Below are positions 10,901 to 21,343 of a stretch of DNA of 64,000 nt, piece after piece; positions within the stretch are counted from its first letter, which is position 1; the number at the start of each line of letters is the position of its first letter. The notes beneath the pieces were generated by a model. That model did no database searches, had not been told where the DNA came from, and saw nothing but the letters and a program-made list of their open reading frames with translations. The position numbers and the translations under genes were made by a program. The DNA is from Myxocyprinus asiaticus (taxonomy: Eukaryota; Chordata; Actinopteri; Cypriniformes; Catostomidae), in contig NC_059362.1 of the NCBI RefSeq assembly GCF_019703515.2, forward strand, positions 25,728,826 through 25,792,825, written 5' to 3'.

Positions 10901-13900
10901 CATGTCGCCCAGCCCTACACTACGGCTGAGGAATAGAGTTAAACTGACAGACGCAGGTGATCACACGCTCAGTCACACACTCTCTCTCTCTCTCTTTCTC
11001 AAACACGTCCTTTTTTCTCCAATAACTTATTATAAACAGCCCAAGCTGTTGTTACTAGTTCTAAAGTGATGCTTTCGAATTAGTAATGGAGGGTTGGGCA
11101 CATCTTTCAAACTAGCAAAGACAGATCCTGAGTCCGTGGCGTAAGAATGTAGTTAATCACAGAAGAGTGTTTTTTTTTAGAGCAGTTCTTAGTTTTTCCC
11201 TTATTTATTTACTTGTACATTGAACTGTTGTATAAAAGCAACATCACACTCGCAGTTGTGCTGTATTGTCCATCTATCAGCACGGCTGTGATTACCTGCA
11301 TCATTTGCCGTGCAGCCTCTTTCTCATGTGATATTGCTTTAAGTAAACATGCAAAGAGTTTAACGGTTAACATAAATATCAGGGATACTTTAAGGGTTCC
11401 TGTAGCTCAACTGGAAGAGCATGGCACTAGCAACACCAAGATCATGGGTTAGTTTCCCAGGGAACACCCAAACTGATCAAATGTATAACTTGAATGCACT
11501 GTAAATCGCTTTGAATAAAAGCTTCTGCCAAACACATACATGTAATTTGTTATGTAAATAAGTTAGGCCATAGGAGTTCAGCTGACAAAAAAAAATAAAA
11601 TTGGAACATGAAACAGGCTATTTTAAGGAAAGGAAAATCATTCACAAATGGGAAGAATGTAAGGAGATGATTCAAACACTAATATGGCATTCAATCTAAT
11701 GTGGAATTGCAGGAAGAGGTCAAATAGGCAGGGGAGGGATCATTGGGAAATGGATGAAGTTACAGAGAAATTTAAGGAAATATTCAGGGAACAAGCCCCA
11801 CCCAGTCATTTAGAGGGTAACAAACTACATGTTTGTTTTTAGCTGACAATAGAGCCTTACATATTGCACAGATGATCAAGCATACAAATTTGACCTCTTC
11901 TTTAATGGAAATTATGCTTTGGTGGATTTCATAGTATAAAAGAAAAACTGTTTTTCTGAATAGTATGCAAAGATAATTATATTATTTTATTTTCATTAAA
12001 GTGGCCCAGTTTTATGTGTGCTGTAAATCTGTTGACATTGTTTATATAGTAATTTACAATACACATTTTTACATTTGTCATTTTGAGTCTGGCTTAAGTG
12101 GTTGTTTTTGGCTTGGGCAGAGCACTGTCAGTACATAAAATCTCAATTTAATGTTGTTTTCCTCCAAATAAGCAGTTACTCAATTCTGTTGCCTAGTGGA
12201 AGTGTGCAGTTGCTGTGGTGATCACTGATAACAGTGTGTGGAACAAACAGACATCCATCAAATAAGGACATCTTAATGCACTCCAGCACAGTTAAAAAGC
12301 CATAGATGCTGTATCTAACACTATACTGTATGTGCCACTTTCTTTCGAGATCTTTGAAAAGTCTGTAAATACAGTGTGACTGTTTTTTAATCTTTAGAGC
12401 TAGTCATGCTAGAGAGGTTTCTCAGTTGCGTGGAAAAGTGTCTCAGCTACAAACAGAAATGGATGTCCTCAAGAGACAGCTTACCTCTGAGCGCTTTGAA
12501 AGGTGAGATTCTGAGTGACCAAAAACACTTAATCATGAACAAAATATCCATTTGGTCTGCTGTCAATGTCTCCTTTTACAACTGATATACGAGCAACATA
12601 AATGTCCTTTTAAAGGGATAGTTCACCCCAAATTGTCATCATTTATTCACCCTCGCGTTGTTTTACCAATGTGACTTTCCTTCTTCCGTGGAACACAAAA
12701 GATGTTCACTGTCATTGTATGGAAATTTTGGCTGAGTCTGTCAGTCCCTCACACTTTGCCTAACATCTCCTTTGGTGTTCCAATGAAGAAAGTCATACAG
12801 GCTTTGAACAACATTAGGTGGTTAAAAGACAGAATGTTCATTTTTAGGTGAACTATACCTTTAAATGATCCATCGTAGCAGTGAAGTGTTACATTTTTGT
12901 CAATATGAGGCTTTGTTTTTCTCTGTTAGGGAGAGAGCAGTGCAGGAAATGCGCAGACAAGGCTTGTCTTTCTCCTCTCTGCGTAGCTCCTCCCCTCTCA
13001 GTGCCTCTCTCAGTCCTCGGCCTGTTTCTCCTGAGCGCTCCATCCTTCGTATTCCAGAGCGCTCCATAGACAAGACGCCAGAAAAGTGAGTCTCCCATAT
13101 TAACATTCACTGCAACCTAATTAGGTTTAACTGATACATATCACACTGATATGCGTACAAAGACCAACAATTAAAAAAAATAGCACAAATGGAATATGCA
13201 AATGGCCCTTATGACAGATTGATAATTGATTGTAGAATGGGTTGCTGTGGACATAAGGCCAGTAATAGGCTTATGTTCAGTGATTTGGGAATAAAACAAT
13301 GTTAACATCTACAGCCACTTTTGTCTATTCAATGCTTAACTCATGTGACACAATAATGTCATTGAATTATCTCGATTTGTCAACTTTTCTAAGCAAATAT
13401 TAAAGGGATAGTTCTCTCAAAAATTCTCTCATCATTTACTCATCCTCATGCCATCCCAGATGTGTGACTATTTTTGCTGAACACAAACGAAGATTTTAGA
13501 AGAATATTTCAGCTCTGTAGGTCCATACAATGCAAGTGAATGGGTACCAGAACTTTAAAGGTCCAAAAAGCACATAAAGGCAGCATAAAACTAATCCATG
13601 TCTTCAATGTGATAAGTGTGGGTGAGTAACAGATCAATGTTTAAGTAATTTTTTGTAAAAGTTCTCTAGGTGGCAATATGCATGAAGCGAAAGTGGAGGT
13701 TTATAGTAAAAAAAGACTTTAATATTGATCTGTTATCATATAATTTCTGAAGATATAGATTTAACCACTGGCCACCATTCACTTGCATTGTGTTGACCTA
13801 CAGAGCTGAGACATTTTTCAAAACATCTTTGTGTTCAGCAGTATAAAAAAAAAAAAAACGTCATACACATCTGGGATGGCATGATGGGTAAGTAAATGAT

Positions 13901-14068
13901 GAGAATTTTTATGTTTGGGTGAACTATCCCTTCAACATGCAATTTGTGTTAAATACATTTTATTAAAAATGTAAATGACTGACAGCCCTAATTGCATCAC
14001 GTGCACATGTTTTTAAGTAACCCCCATTTATCTTCCATTTCATCAGAAGTGTGAGCTTTAAGGACTAG
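7875..14068 (+). CDS. cep135: cep135, 3' part: centrosomal protein of 135 kDa (C-terminal 330 residues)
   Basis: CEP135 is a long coiled-coil protein of the centriole, needed for cartwheel and triplet assembly. Seven coding exons join in phase: 7875-7985, 8117-8302, 8378-8587, 9079-9281, 12398-12502, 12930-13085, 14047-14068. The product is heptad-rich throughout, with VARIESMMAAKEQEN, DTERRHLRERV, RELCVKLDSSKE, NLETLLSTNRQKEF and ERERAVQEMRRQ, which I recognise from CEP135. After the coiled coil comes a Ser/Pro tail with SPERS and then SVSFKD-stop. The paralogue TSGA10 shares this architecture and has a similar tail, but the coiled-coil motifs and the nearby exoc1 (a CEP135 neighbour in mammals) favour cep135. 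The 5' exons lie left of the window; the intron at 9282-12397 is swollen by repeats. Confidence 0.87.
8117..8302 (+). CDS. cep135: cep135 visible exon b
   Basis: It has 62 codons, phase 0 to 0, from EQENREMLERF to LQDREIQE; donor gtatga. Confidence 0.9.
8378..8587 (+). CDS. cep135: cep135 visible exon c
   Basis: It has 70 codons, phase 0 to 0, after a pyrimidine-rich acceptor (ttttttctttcag). It encodes HLNALQAYEAQVSSL to SMELER. Confidence 0.9.
9079..9281 (+). CDS. cep135: cep135 visible exon d
   Basis: It has 67 codons plus 2 nt, from LTGELEDVRSEAELL to LTLADSK; donor gtaaga. The next intron is 3.1 kb and repeat-filled. Confidence 0.9.
9440..9773. repeat. Dispersed repeat B, left part (split by a hAT)
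   Basis: It begins like 2235-2290 ('cttcagcattactgc.gatcacagct') and continues at 10918-11345 after the hAT. It lies inside a cep135 intron. Confidence 0.65.
9774..10917. mobile_element. Non-autonomous hAT element (TAGGGCTGG ends)
   Basis: The left end TAGGGCTGGATGA and inverse right end TAGGGCTGGGCGACATG are flanked by 8-bp duplications CACTACAG (9766-9773) and CACTACGG (10918-10925, one mismatch). It has no transposase. An 8-bp duplication is characteristic of hAT; a relative is at 59448-60752. Confidence 0.88.
10918..11345. repeat. Dispersed repeat B, right part
   Basis: It aligns by eye with 2500-2939: TC tract, 'ccaataacttattataaaca', 'cattgaactgttgtat', and the decayed terminal hairpin at 11235-11341. 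Confidence 0.65.
11398..11540 (+). mobile_element. tRNA-derived SINE
   Basis: The tRNA-like head has an A-box-like TAGCTCAACTGG and a degenerate B box GGTTAGTTTCC. The tail 'tgcactgtaaatcgctttga' is shared by many teleost SINEs (remembered, not searched). It is not a functional tRNA gene: the B box is mutated and no cloverleaf closes. Confidence 0.75.
11541..12397. other. Intron of cep135, no element recognised
   Basis: The DNA is AT-rich and has no splice-bounded coding segment. Confidence 0.5.
12398..12502 (+). CDS. cep135: cep135 visible exon e
   Basis: The first base completes Thr, then come 34 codons plus 2 nt, from ASHAREVSQLRGKV to TSERFE; acceptor tctttag, donor gtgaga. Confidence 0.9.
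12614..12860. mobile_element. TTAA-flanked MITE
   Basis: The ends AGGGATAGTTCACC and AGGTATAGTTCACC (inverse) are flanked by TTAA at 12610-12613 and 12861-12864. It is non-autonomous and fills the intron before cep135 exon f. Confidence 0.82.
12930..13085 (+). CDS. cep135: cep135 visible exon f
   Basis: It completes Arg and runs ERAVQEMRRQGLS into a Ser-rich tail with SPRPVSPERSILRIPERS; donor gtgagt, phase 2. Confidence 0.9.
13404..13931. mobile_element. TTAA-flanked MITE with fold-back interior
   Basis: AGGGATAGTTCTC is at the left and GGGTGAACTATCCCT at the right; left TTAA is 13400-13403, the right copy is mutated to TCAA. The interior carries 'catcccagatgtgtgac' and its inverse 'catctgggatggcat', as in the copies at 28514, 29857, 36180, 37723 and 48849. 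Confidence 0.8.
14047..14068 (+). CDS. cep135: cep135 last coding exon and stop
   Basis: Acceptor catcag. The exon completes Lys and adds SVSFKD, then TAG at 14066-14068. Confidence 0.85.
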
Positions 14069-14695
14069 CCAGGCTTGAAGTGCAAAAGAAAACGATGGCT
14101 TATAACACTGGTCATAATACCTCGAGAGAGCGGCCTGTCACATTTGCACTGTCAAGACATCACATGAATATTTGTGGAAGATTCTTGTGTGTAGCAAATC
14201 TTGAAGAAACCTTTTGTTGGACCAGACATGTCTCAGTCCCGACAGTCCTTCCTTTGGCTTTTAAAAACCTTTGTATTTAAGTAAAATGATGCCAAAAAAA
14301 AGCCTGTCACTAGAGCTGTCATTTGTCTAATATGTTTTTATTAACTTAAAAGCAATTGTATTGCAGTGGTTGTGGCCCTGTTACATGTTTGTATTGTCTG
14401 TGTTTTGCATAGTTTTGTACTTTTTGGAATGAAAAAAAGTAACTTTTTATATCTTTACATTGCAGACTTTTAGCAGGTTAAACTTGAGAGTCTGTGTTTT
14501 AAAATGTGAAAGTGTGACCAAATCCTTCAGTCAAATTTAAGTTGATATGGCCATGATACATATGGCTGTATTAATGTCACACTACAGCAAACACTTGCTA
14601 TCCAAACCCTTTTTTTTTTTTATGTTTACATGTGTATAGTAGATGGTTCTTGTAAACTGATTAACTTATGAATAAACATAATTTTTAAATGACCT
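14069..14695 (+). other. cep135: cep135 3'UTR with poly(A) signal
   Basis: The sequence after the stop carries AATAAA at 14671-14676, so cleavage is expected near 14690. The extent is inferred from that signal. Confidence 0.65.
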
Positions 14696-14827
14696 GTCTT
14701 TATTTGGTATTATATTCATCCTCTTCTGGCCAGTCTGTGTATTGTTTAATATAATTCTTGTTGGTTTATGTGCAGAACATTTTGTAGACCTGAATGTTTT
14801 TCATGTTTCATCTTTTTGTACTATTTA

Positions 14828-15940
14828 AAGCTACACAATGTAACTTTTGGCCCTCTAGCGGTTAAAAAATAAAACCATGCGTCTTGTGGAAGAACATTGT
14901 TTTGGTTGTGCTTTGGCTCTGCTCCTCTGCGTGGATGTATGTGGTTCGAGGCATCGGTGTACACATGGATCCAGGACATCTTATCAGAGCGAATGGACAA
15001 ATAAATAACGAAAGAAAGGAAAAGACGGATATCCGAAACGTGCCATATCTTATGCTGTTGTTTTGACTTATTGGAAACATTAATGTTTTGAAATAAATGA
15101 CGTTACAAAAGTTAGATAACGTTTTTTAACATTAGACACAATGATTGCTAGTCTGATAAGGTCAAACATTGTAAAGTTTTTATAACTGCAGGATATTCTG
15201 GCCAAATAGACCACGATAGCAGCTAATTTATAGATTGTCATTGTTACCAACCAGTGGTCAACATAATTTCAAGACTCACATGTCCTTGGCAAGACTAGGA
15301 CTAAAGGATTTATTTATATAAATTATTGCCGTTATAAAGAAAAATACACACGTGTGCTAACAAGTGAACATTTCTGCACCGATAACAGTATAATTATGGC
15401 ATTTCACTACACACACAAACCATATCAATAAAATATATTACCTGATGAGTAAGAAAAAAAGCCATCTCTGGGTCACTTTTAAATACTTTCAGATCTCTGA
15501 GATGTCAGCACCTCTGAAAAGACAAGCCGATGTGATTTGGGTTGATTACGGACTCTTGTCACTTTCCATTTTTCTTTGTAGACTCTGCTCTGTTCTGGGT
15601 TTTTACAACCGGTGATTTCCCGGAGGTTTGCCATTTTGAATGATCCATGGTCAATTTTTCTCGTTCGTTGTGACAACAAATTTTCATCTTCGCGCTACTC
15701 CCACACCATACATGCGCTACAGTAGCCGGAGCTTATTTTCTCTGTGTACAGATATGACAAGAACATGCACGGGTATGCAATTTCCCTCAAAAATCCGTCC
15801 CGATAGCTCTAAAATATAAATAATTATTATAGGTTTATCGAAGTGTATTTGGGTAAAGACATGGTTTGGAAGATGGATTGTTTTGCACACTCTCAATAAC
15901 ATTGTTATTTTTTAACAAAAAAAGTTACATAGTGTAGCTT
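14828..15940. mobile_element. Non-autonomous DNA element with AAGCTACAC ends
   Basis: The left end AAGCTACACAATGTAACTTT and inverse right end AAGCTACACTATGTAACTTT are flanked by TA (14826-14827, 15941-15942). It is 1113 bp, non-coding, and lies between the convergent 3' ends of cep135 and chst14. Confidence 0.75.
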
Positions 15941-15944
15941 TATG

Positions 15945-16285
15945 TAAAAATAAAACAAAATAGGCTTCTGCAAACTTTAATATTGCAGTGACAGAAGCTT
16001 GTGCTTACTAATATAAAACCCCCATGATAGTCTTGTGCACAGCACAATGTTTTAAAGTAAATGCCCCACTCATGGACATACCACTGCATCTCATGAACAC
16101 AAAAAATATTTGATAGATCGAGTACTTCTAGTTTTAAATAGTGGTTTGAACTTAAATAGCTCTCAAATACACTGTACTGAGGCTTCAAATATTTTTTCAG
16201 TTCTGTACAGGAAAAAAAGAATCAAGTAAAATGTATTATAATATTGACATATTAAAGATTATACACCAAAAAACCAAAGTCTTTG
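15945..16285 (-). other. chst14: chst14 3'UTR (probable)
   Basis: This lies downstream of the chst14 stop on minus. A possible ATTAAA signal (TTTAAT on +) is at about 15977. No canonical AATAAA is seen before the transposon boundary, so the end is uncertain. Confidence 0.45.
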
Positions 16286-17113
16286 CTAATGCCTACAGTA
16301 TTCAGTGGTTGTGTTGGGCAAAGCATAGCCGAACAGAGAAAAGTCTAATATATACTTGGGCAGGAGCTCTTTGAGAATCTTCTGTGGCACAGTGCATAAA
16401 TAATAATGCAATGTTTCCTTGGTAACAGGTTTGTACCATGTTTGTCGTTCAGGAAAACGTACATGTTGAGGTGCCCCGACACGTTCCAACACATATGCCG
16501 CATCCCTCTCCAGCCTTTCGTATGTGCCAATGAAATTGTATTCTATAGCACAGGGTTGGCACAGGTTGTAGATGGGCATCCAGTGTTCGTTCATGCGCTC
16601 AGGATCTTCGTCTAGCAAATAACGTACAAACTCGGTAAACGTCACATCATTTCCTACTATCTTTTCATCATTTGTATAGCCTTCTCTATACCGTCGTATG
16701 ATCTCTGCTCCATATTTATGCTGGTACGCCTCAATTTCGCCAAACTTGTTGCGATAGGCAGAAAGCAAGCGGGCCATTGGCTCCCGTACAAACAGGAATT
16801 TAAAATAGTGCTGTAGTCGATGGCGAATCTCATCAGGTGAAAATTCAGAAAGGAAGAGCAAGTCAGTGCGGTGATCCATCTTCACTTTGATGTCCACATT
16901 GGCCAGAGCACCACTCAGTACTTTCAGTACACGTTTCCAGTTGGAACAGGCTACTTTGGGTACATAGCAGTACAGGAAACGATGCTCGTCATTTACAAGG
17001 ATGTGCTGAAGGAGAGTCTTCCTCTGCAGGGGACTGAGAGACCAGACACTGTGAGGCATGTTCTTCTGACCACACATTGATCTTATGGTGCGATTACGGA
17101 TCTCCTGTAAAAT
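16286..17113 (-). CDS. chst14: chst14 exon 2 (catalytic domain)
   Basis: Acceptor CTCCCCAG precedes 17113. The exon has 275 codons plus stop, starting [12 protein letters not shown] and ending TEYCRH. The open frame is intact across both PAPS-binding motifs. Confidence 0.95.
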   Translation of the reverse strand: MLQEIRNRTIRSMCGQKNMPHSVWSLSPLQRKTLLQHILVNDEHRFLYCYVPKVACSNWKRVLKVLSGALANVDIKVKMDHRTDLLFLSEFSPDEIRHRLQHYFKFLFVREPMARLLSAYRNKFGEIEAYQHKYGAEIIRRYREGYTNDEKIVGNDVTFTEFVRYLLDEDPERMNEHWMPIYNLCQPCAIEYNFIGTYERLERDAAYVLERVGAPQHVRFPERQTWYKPVTKETLHYYLCTVPQKILKELLPKYILDFSLFGYALPNTTTEYCRH

Positions 17114-20100
17114 CTGGGGAGAAAAAGAGACAAATGTTTAATAACTCCATGGCAACCTAACTGTCAGCCCACCATTAATATAATTTTCTCCTAATGTCCA
17201 AGACCAATAAAACATTTACTGTACATGTATAAATAGCAATCTATGTTTCTAAACATCTACCCATCCTCAGGCCAGAAGCAGATGAAATATGAAAATGTTA
17301 CTAAATAGACAAATATTTACACTGGACATTCCACTGGCTGACCAAATATTCTCTTTTTTTTCTACACAATCTTAATTCAGAAATCGTCTTGATGCTTATA
17401 CAAAAAAAAAATAAAGTATGCAAAATATGTGACTACATAAAGACATTTATTTACTTTTATCATCATGAGAATATGCCCATTGTCAACTTTCAATTGCAAT
17501 TCTGAGAACCAAAACTCTTGAATTGTTATCAGTCTCAGATATAGCTAAAATATGTGATTGTAATCTTGTATCTTCTGTGAAGAACACAACAAAGATCCTA
17601 ACTTGAAAGTATCAAATTTCCATTTCATACCTTGGCGTCAAGGTTTCCACCCATTTAAGATTTTCTGATATGAAATATGGAGTTTCTCTGTTCCCTGAAT
17701 TTATTTTTTCCACATGCTAATTTTAACTTAAACCATCAAATTGGGAAACAAGATAATCGGATTGTATCTAGTTTTACACATTAAAATTACCATGATGACC
17801 ATGAAGTATCTAATGAGTAGTGGTTGACCAATATGGTTTTTTTTTTTAATGGCCGATGCAGATATCCAGGGAGCAGGGAGGCCGATAGGCCGATTTATCA
17901 CATGATTTAATATGGTAAATAACATATACATAAAATTGCTAAAATACACTATATTGCCAAAAGTATTCGCTCATCTGCCTTTAGACGCATATGAACTTAA
18001 GTGACATCCCATTCTTAATCCATAGGGTTTAATATGACGTCGGCCCACCCTTTGCAGCTATAACCGCTTCAGCTCTTCTGGGAAGGCTTTCCACAAGGTT
18101 TAGGAGTGTGTTTATGGGAATTTTTGACCATTCTTCCAGAAGCGCATTTGTGAGGTCAGACACTGATGTTGAACGAGAAGGCCTGGCTCGCAGTCTTCGT
18201 TCTAATTCATCCCAAAGGTGCTCTATCGGGTTGAGGTCAGGACTCTGTGCAGGCCAGTCAAGTTCTTCCACACCAAACTCACTCATCCATGTCTTTATGG
18301 ACCTTGCTTTGTGCACTGGTGCGCAGTCATGTTGGAACAGGAAGGGGCCATCCCCAAACTGTTCCCACAAAGTTGGGAGCATGGAATTGTCCAAAATCTC
18401 TTGGTATGCTGAAGCATTCAGAGTTCCTTTCATTGGAACTAAGGGGCCAAGCCCAGCTCCTGAAAAACAACCCCACACCATAATCCCCCCTCCACCAAAC
18501 TTAACAGTTGGCACAACGCAGTCAGACAAGTACCGTTCTCCTGGCAACCGCCAAACCTAGACTCGTCCATCAGATTGCCAGATGGAGAAGCGTGATTAGT
18601 CACTCCAGAGAACGCGTCTCCACTGCTCTAGAGTCCAGTGGCGGCGTGCTTTACACCACTGCATCCGACGCTTTTCATTGGACTTGGTGATATATGGCTT
18701 GGATGCAGCTGCTCGGCCATGGAAACCCATTCCATGAAGCTCTCTACGCACTGTTCTTGAGCTAATCTGAAGGCCACATGAACTTTGGAGGTCTGTAGCG
18801 ATTGACTCTGCAGAAAGTTGGCGACCTCTGCGCACTATGCGCCTCAGCATCCGCTGACCCCGCTCTGTCATTTTACGTGGCCTACCACTTCGTGGCTGAG
18901 TTGCTGTCATTCCCAATCGCTTCCACTTTGTTCTAATACCACTGACAGTTGACTGTGGAATATTTAGTAGCGAGGAAATTTCACGACTGGACTTGTTGCA
19001 CAGGTGGCATCCTATCACAGTACCACGCTGGAATTCACTGAGCTCCTGAGAGCGGCCCATTCTTTCACAAATGTTTGTAGAAGCAGTCTGCATGCCTAGG
19101 TGCTTCATTTTATACACCTGTGGCCATGGAAGTGATTGGAACACCTGAATTCAATTATTTGGATGGGTGAGCGAATACTTTTGGCAATATAGTGTAGCAT
19201 TATGTTTACTCAAAATTTCACACAAAAATTTAACTTTGTAAACATTGTATAAGATTTTATTTTTTAAGGGAATGCAAACTATTCAGGGCTCCAGACTAAA
19301 AAATGACTTGGGAGCCACTGGCTCCTAAACGGAAACATTAAGGAGCCAAATGGCTGTTTGTAGTAGCCAAATCACAGATTTTCTCTATTTATTTAGATTG
19401 CTGTTCAGAAACAAGATAGAAAGCCGAAGAAAAGGAAGTCAGCTGATAACCCATTTATTGAAGGTTAAAACAGTATATATAGTTAAGATAAGTTTGCATT
19501 CCCTTTTGTCTCAAAAATGTTCAAACCCCTTTCATAATTTATACTAATTATTTTTATTTAGTACTGCCCTTCAGAATCTACATTACTGATAATTACATAA
19601 AGTATAGTAGGCATATAGTAGTGTGTTGTCTTCTTTAGCATCAATGAATGTTTGCACCTTGTGTAATAGTTGTGTACAAGTCCCTCAATTGTCCTGTGTG
19701 TCAAAAGCTTGATTTTATTATATATACACAGGTGCATCTCAATAAATTAGAATGTCATGGAAAAGTTCATTTATTTCAGTAATTCAACTCAAATTGTGAA
19801 ACTTGTGTATTAAAAAATTTCAATGCACACAGACTGAAGTAGTTTAAGTCTTCGGTTCTTTTAATTGTGATGATTTTGGCTCACATTTAACAAAAACCCA
19901 CCAATTCACTATCTCAAAAAATTAGAATATGGTGACATGCCATCAGCTAATCAACTCAAAACACCTGCAAAGGTTTCCTGAGCCTTCAAAATGGTCTCTC
20001 AGTTTGGTTCACTAGGCTACACAATCATGGGGAAGACTGCTGATCTGACAGTTTGTCCAGAAGACAATCATTGACACCCTTCACAAGGAGGGTAAGCCAC

Positions 20101-21306
20101 AAACATTCATTGCCAAAGAAGCTGGCTGTTCACAGAGTGCTGTATCCAAGCATGTTAACAGAAAGTTGAGTGGAAGGAAAAAGTGTGGAAGAAAAAGATG
20201 CACAACCAACCGAGAGTACCGCAGCCTTATGATTGTCCAGCAAAATCGATTCAAGAATTTGGGTGAACTTCACAAGGAATGGACTGAGGCTGGGGTCAAG
20301 GGATCAAGAGCCACCACACACAGACATGTCAAGGAATTTGGCTACAGTTGTCGTATTCCTCTTGTTAAGCCACTCCTGAACCACAGACAACATCAGAGGC
20401 GTCTTACCTGGGCTAAGGAGAAGAAGAACTGGACTGTTGCCCAGTGTTCCAAAGTCCTCTTTTCAGATGAGAGCAAGTTTTGTATTTCATTTGGAAACCA
20501 AGGTCCTAGAGTCTGGAGGAAGGGTGGAGAAGCTCATAGCCCAAGTTGCTTGAAGTCCAGTGTTAAGTTTCCACAGTCTGTGATGATTTGGGGTGCAATG
20601 TCATCTGCTGGTGTTGGTCCATTGTGTTTTTTGAAAACCAAAGTCACTGCACCCATTTACCAAGAAATTTTGGAGCACTTCAGGCTTCCTTCTGCTGACC
20701 AGCTTTTTAAAGATGCTGATTTCATTTTCCAGCAGGATTTGGCACCTGCCCACACTGCCAAAAGCACCAAAAGTTGGTTAAATGACCATGGTGTTGGTGT
20801 GCTTGACTGGCCAGCAAACTCACCAGACCTGAACCCCATAGAGAATCTATGGGGTATTGTCAAGAGGAAAATGAGAAACAAGAGACCAAAAAATGCAGAT
20901 GAGCTGAAGGCCACTGTCAAAGAAACCTGGGCTTCCATACCACCTCAGCAGTGCCACAAACTGATCACCTCCACGCCACGCCGAATTGAGGCAGTAATTA
21001 AAGCAAAAGGAGCCCCTACCAAGTATTGAGTACATATACAGTAAATGAACATACTTTCCAGAAGGCCAACAATTCACTAAAAATGTTTTTTTTATTGGTC
21101 TTATATATTCTAATTTTTTGAGATAGTAAATTGGTGGGTTTTTGTTAAATGTGAGCCAAAATCATCACAATTAAAAGAACCAAAGACTTAAACTACTTCA
21201 GTCTGTGTGCATTGAATTTATTTAATACACGAGTTTCACAATTTGAGTTGAATTACTGAAATAAATGAACTTTTCCATGACATTCTAATTTATTGAGATG
21301 CACCTG

Positions 21307-21343
<37 letters not shown>

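Noticed and set aside
7875..14068. tsga10 as identity of the coiled-coil gene
   Set aside because: The tail with SPERS resembles TSGA10, but the coiled-coil motifs (RIESMMAAKEQEN, DTERRHLRERV, LLSTNRQKEF) and proximity to exoc1 fit CEP135 better. Kept as the alternative.
18108..18560. 150-codon ORF on + inside the Tc1 copy 2
   Set aside because: It is the antisense of the transposase; the same mirror frames occur in the other Tc1 copies.
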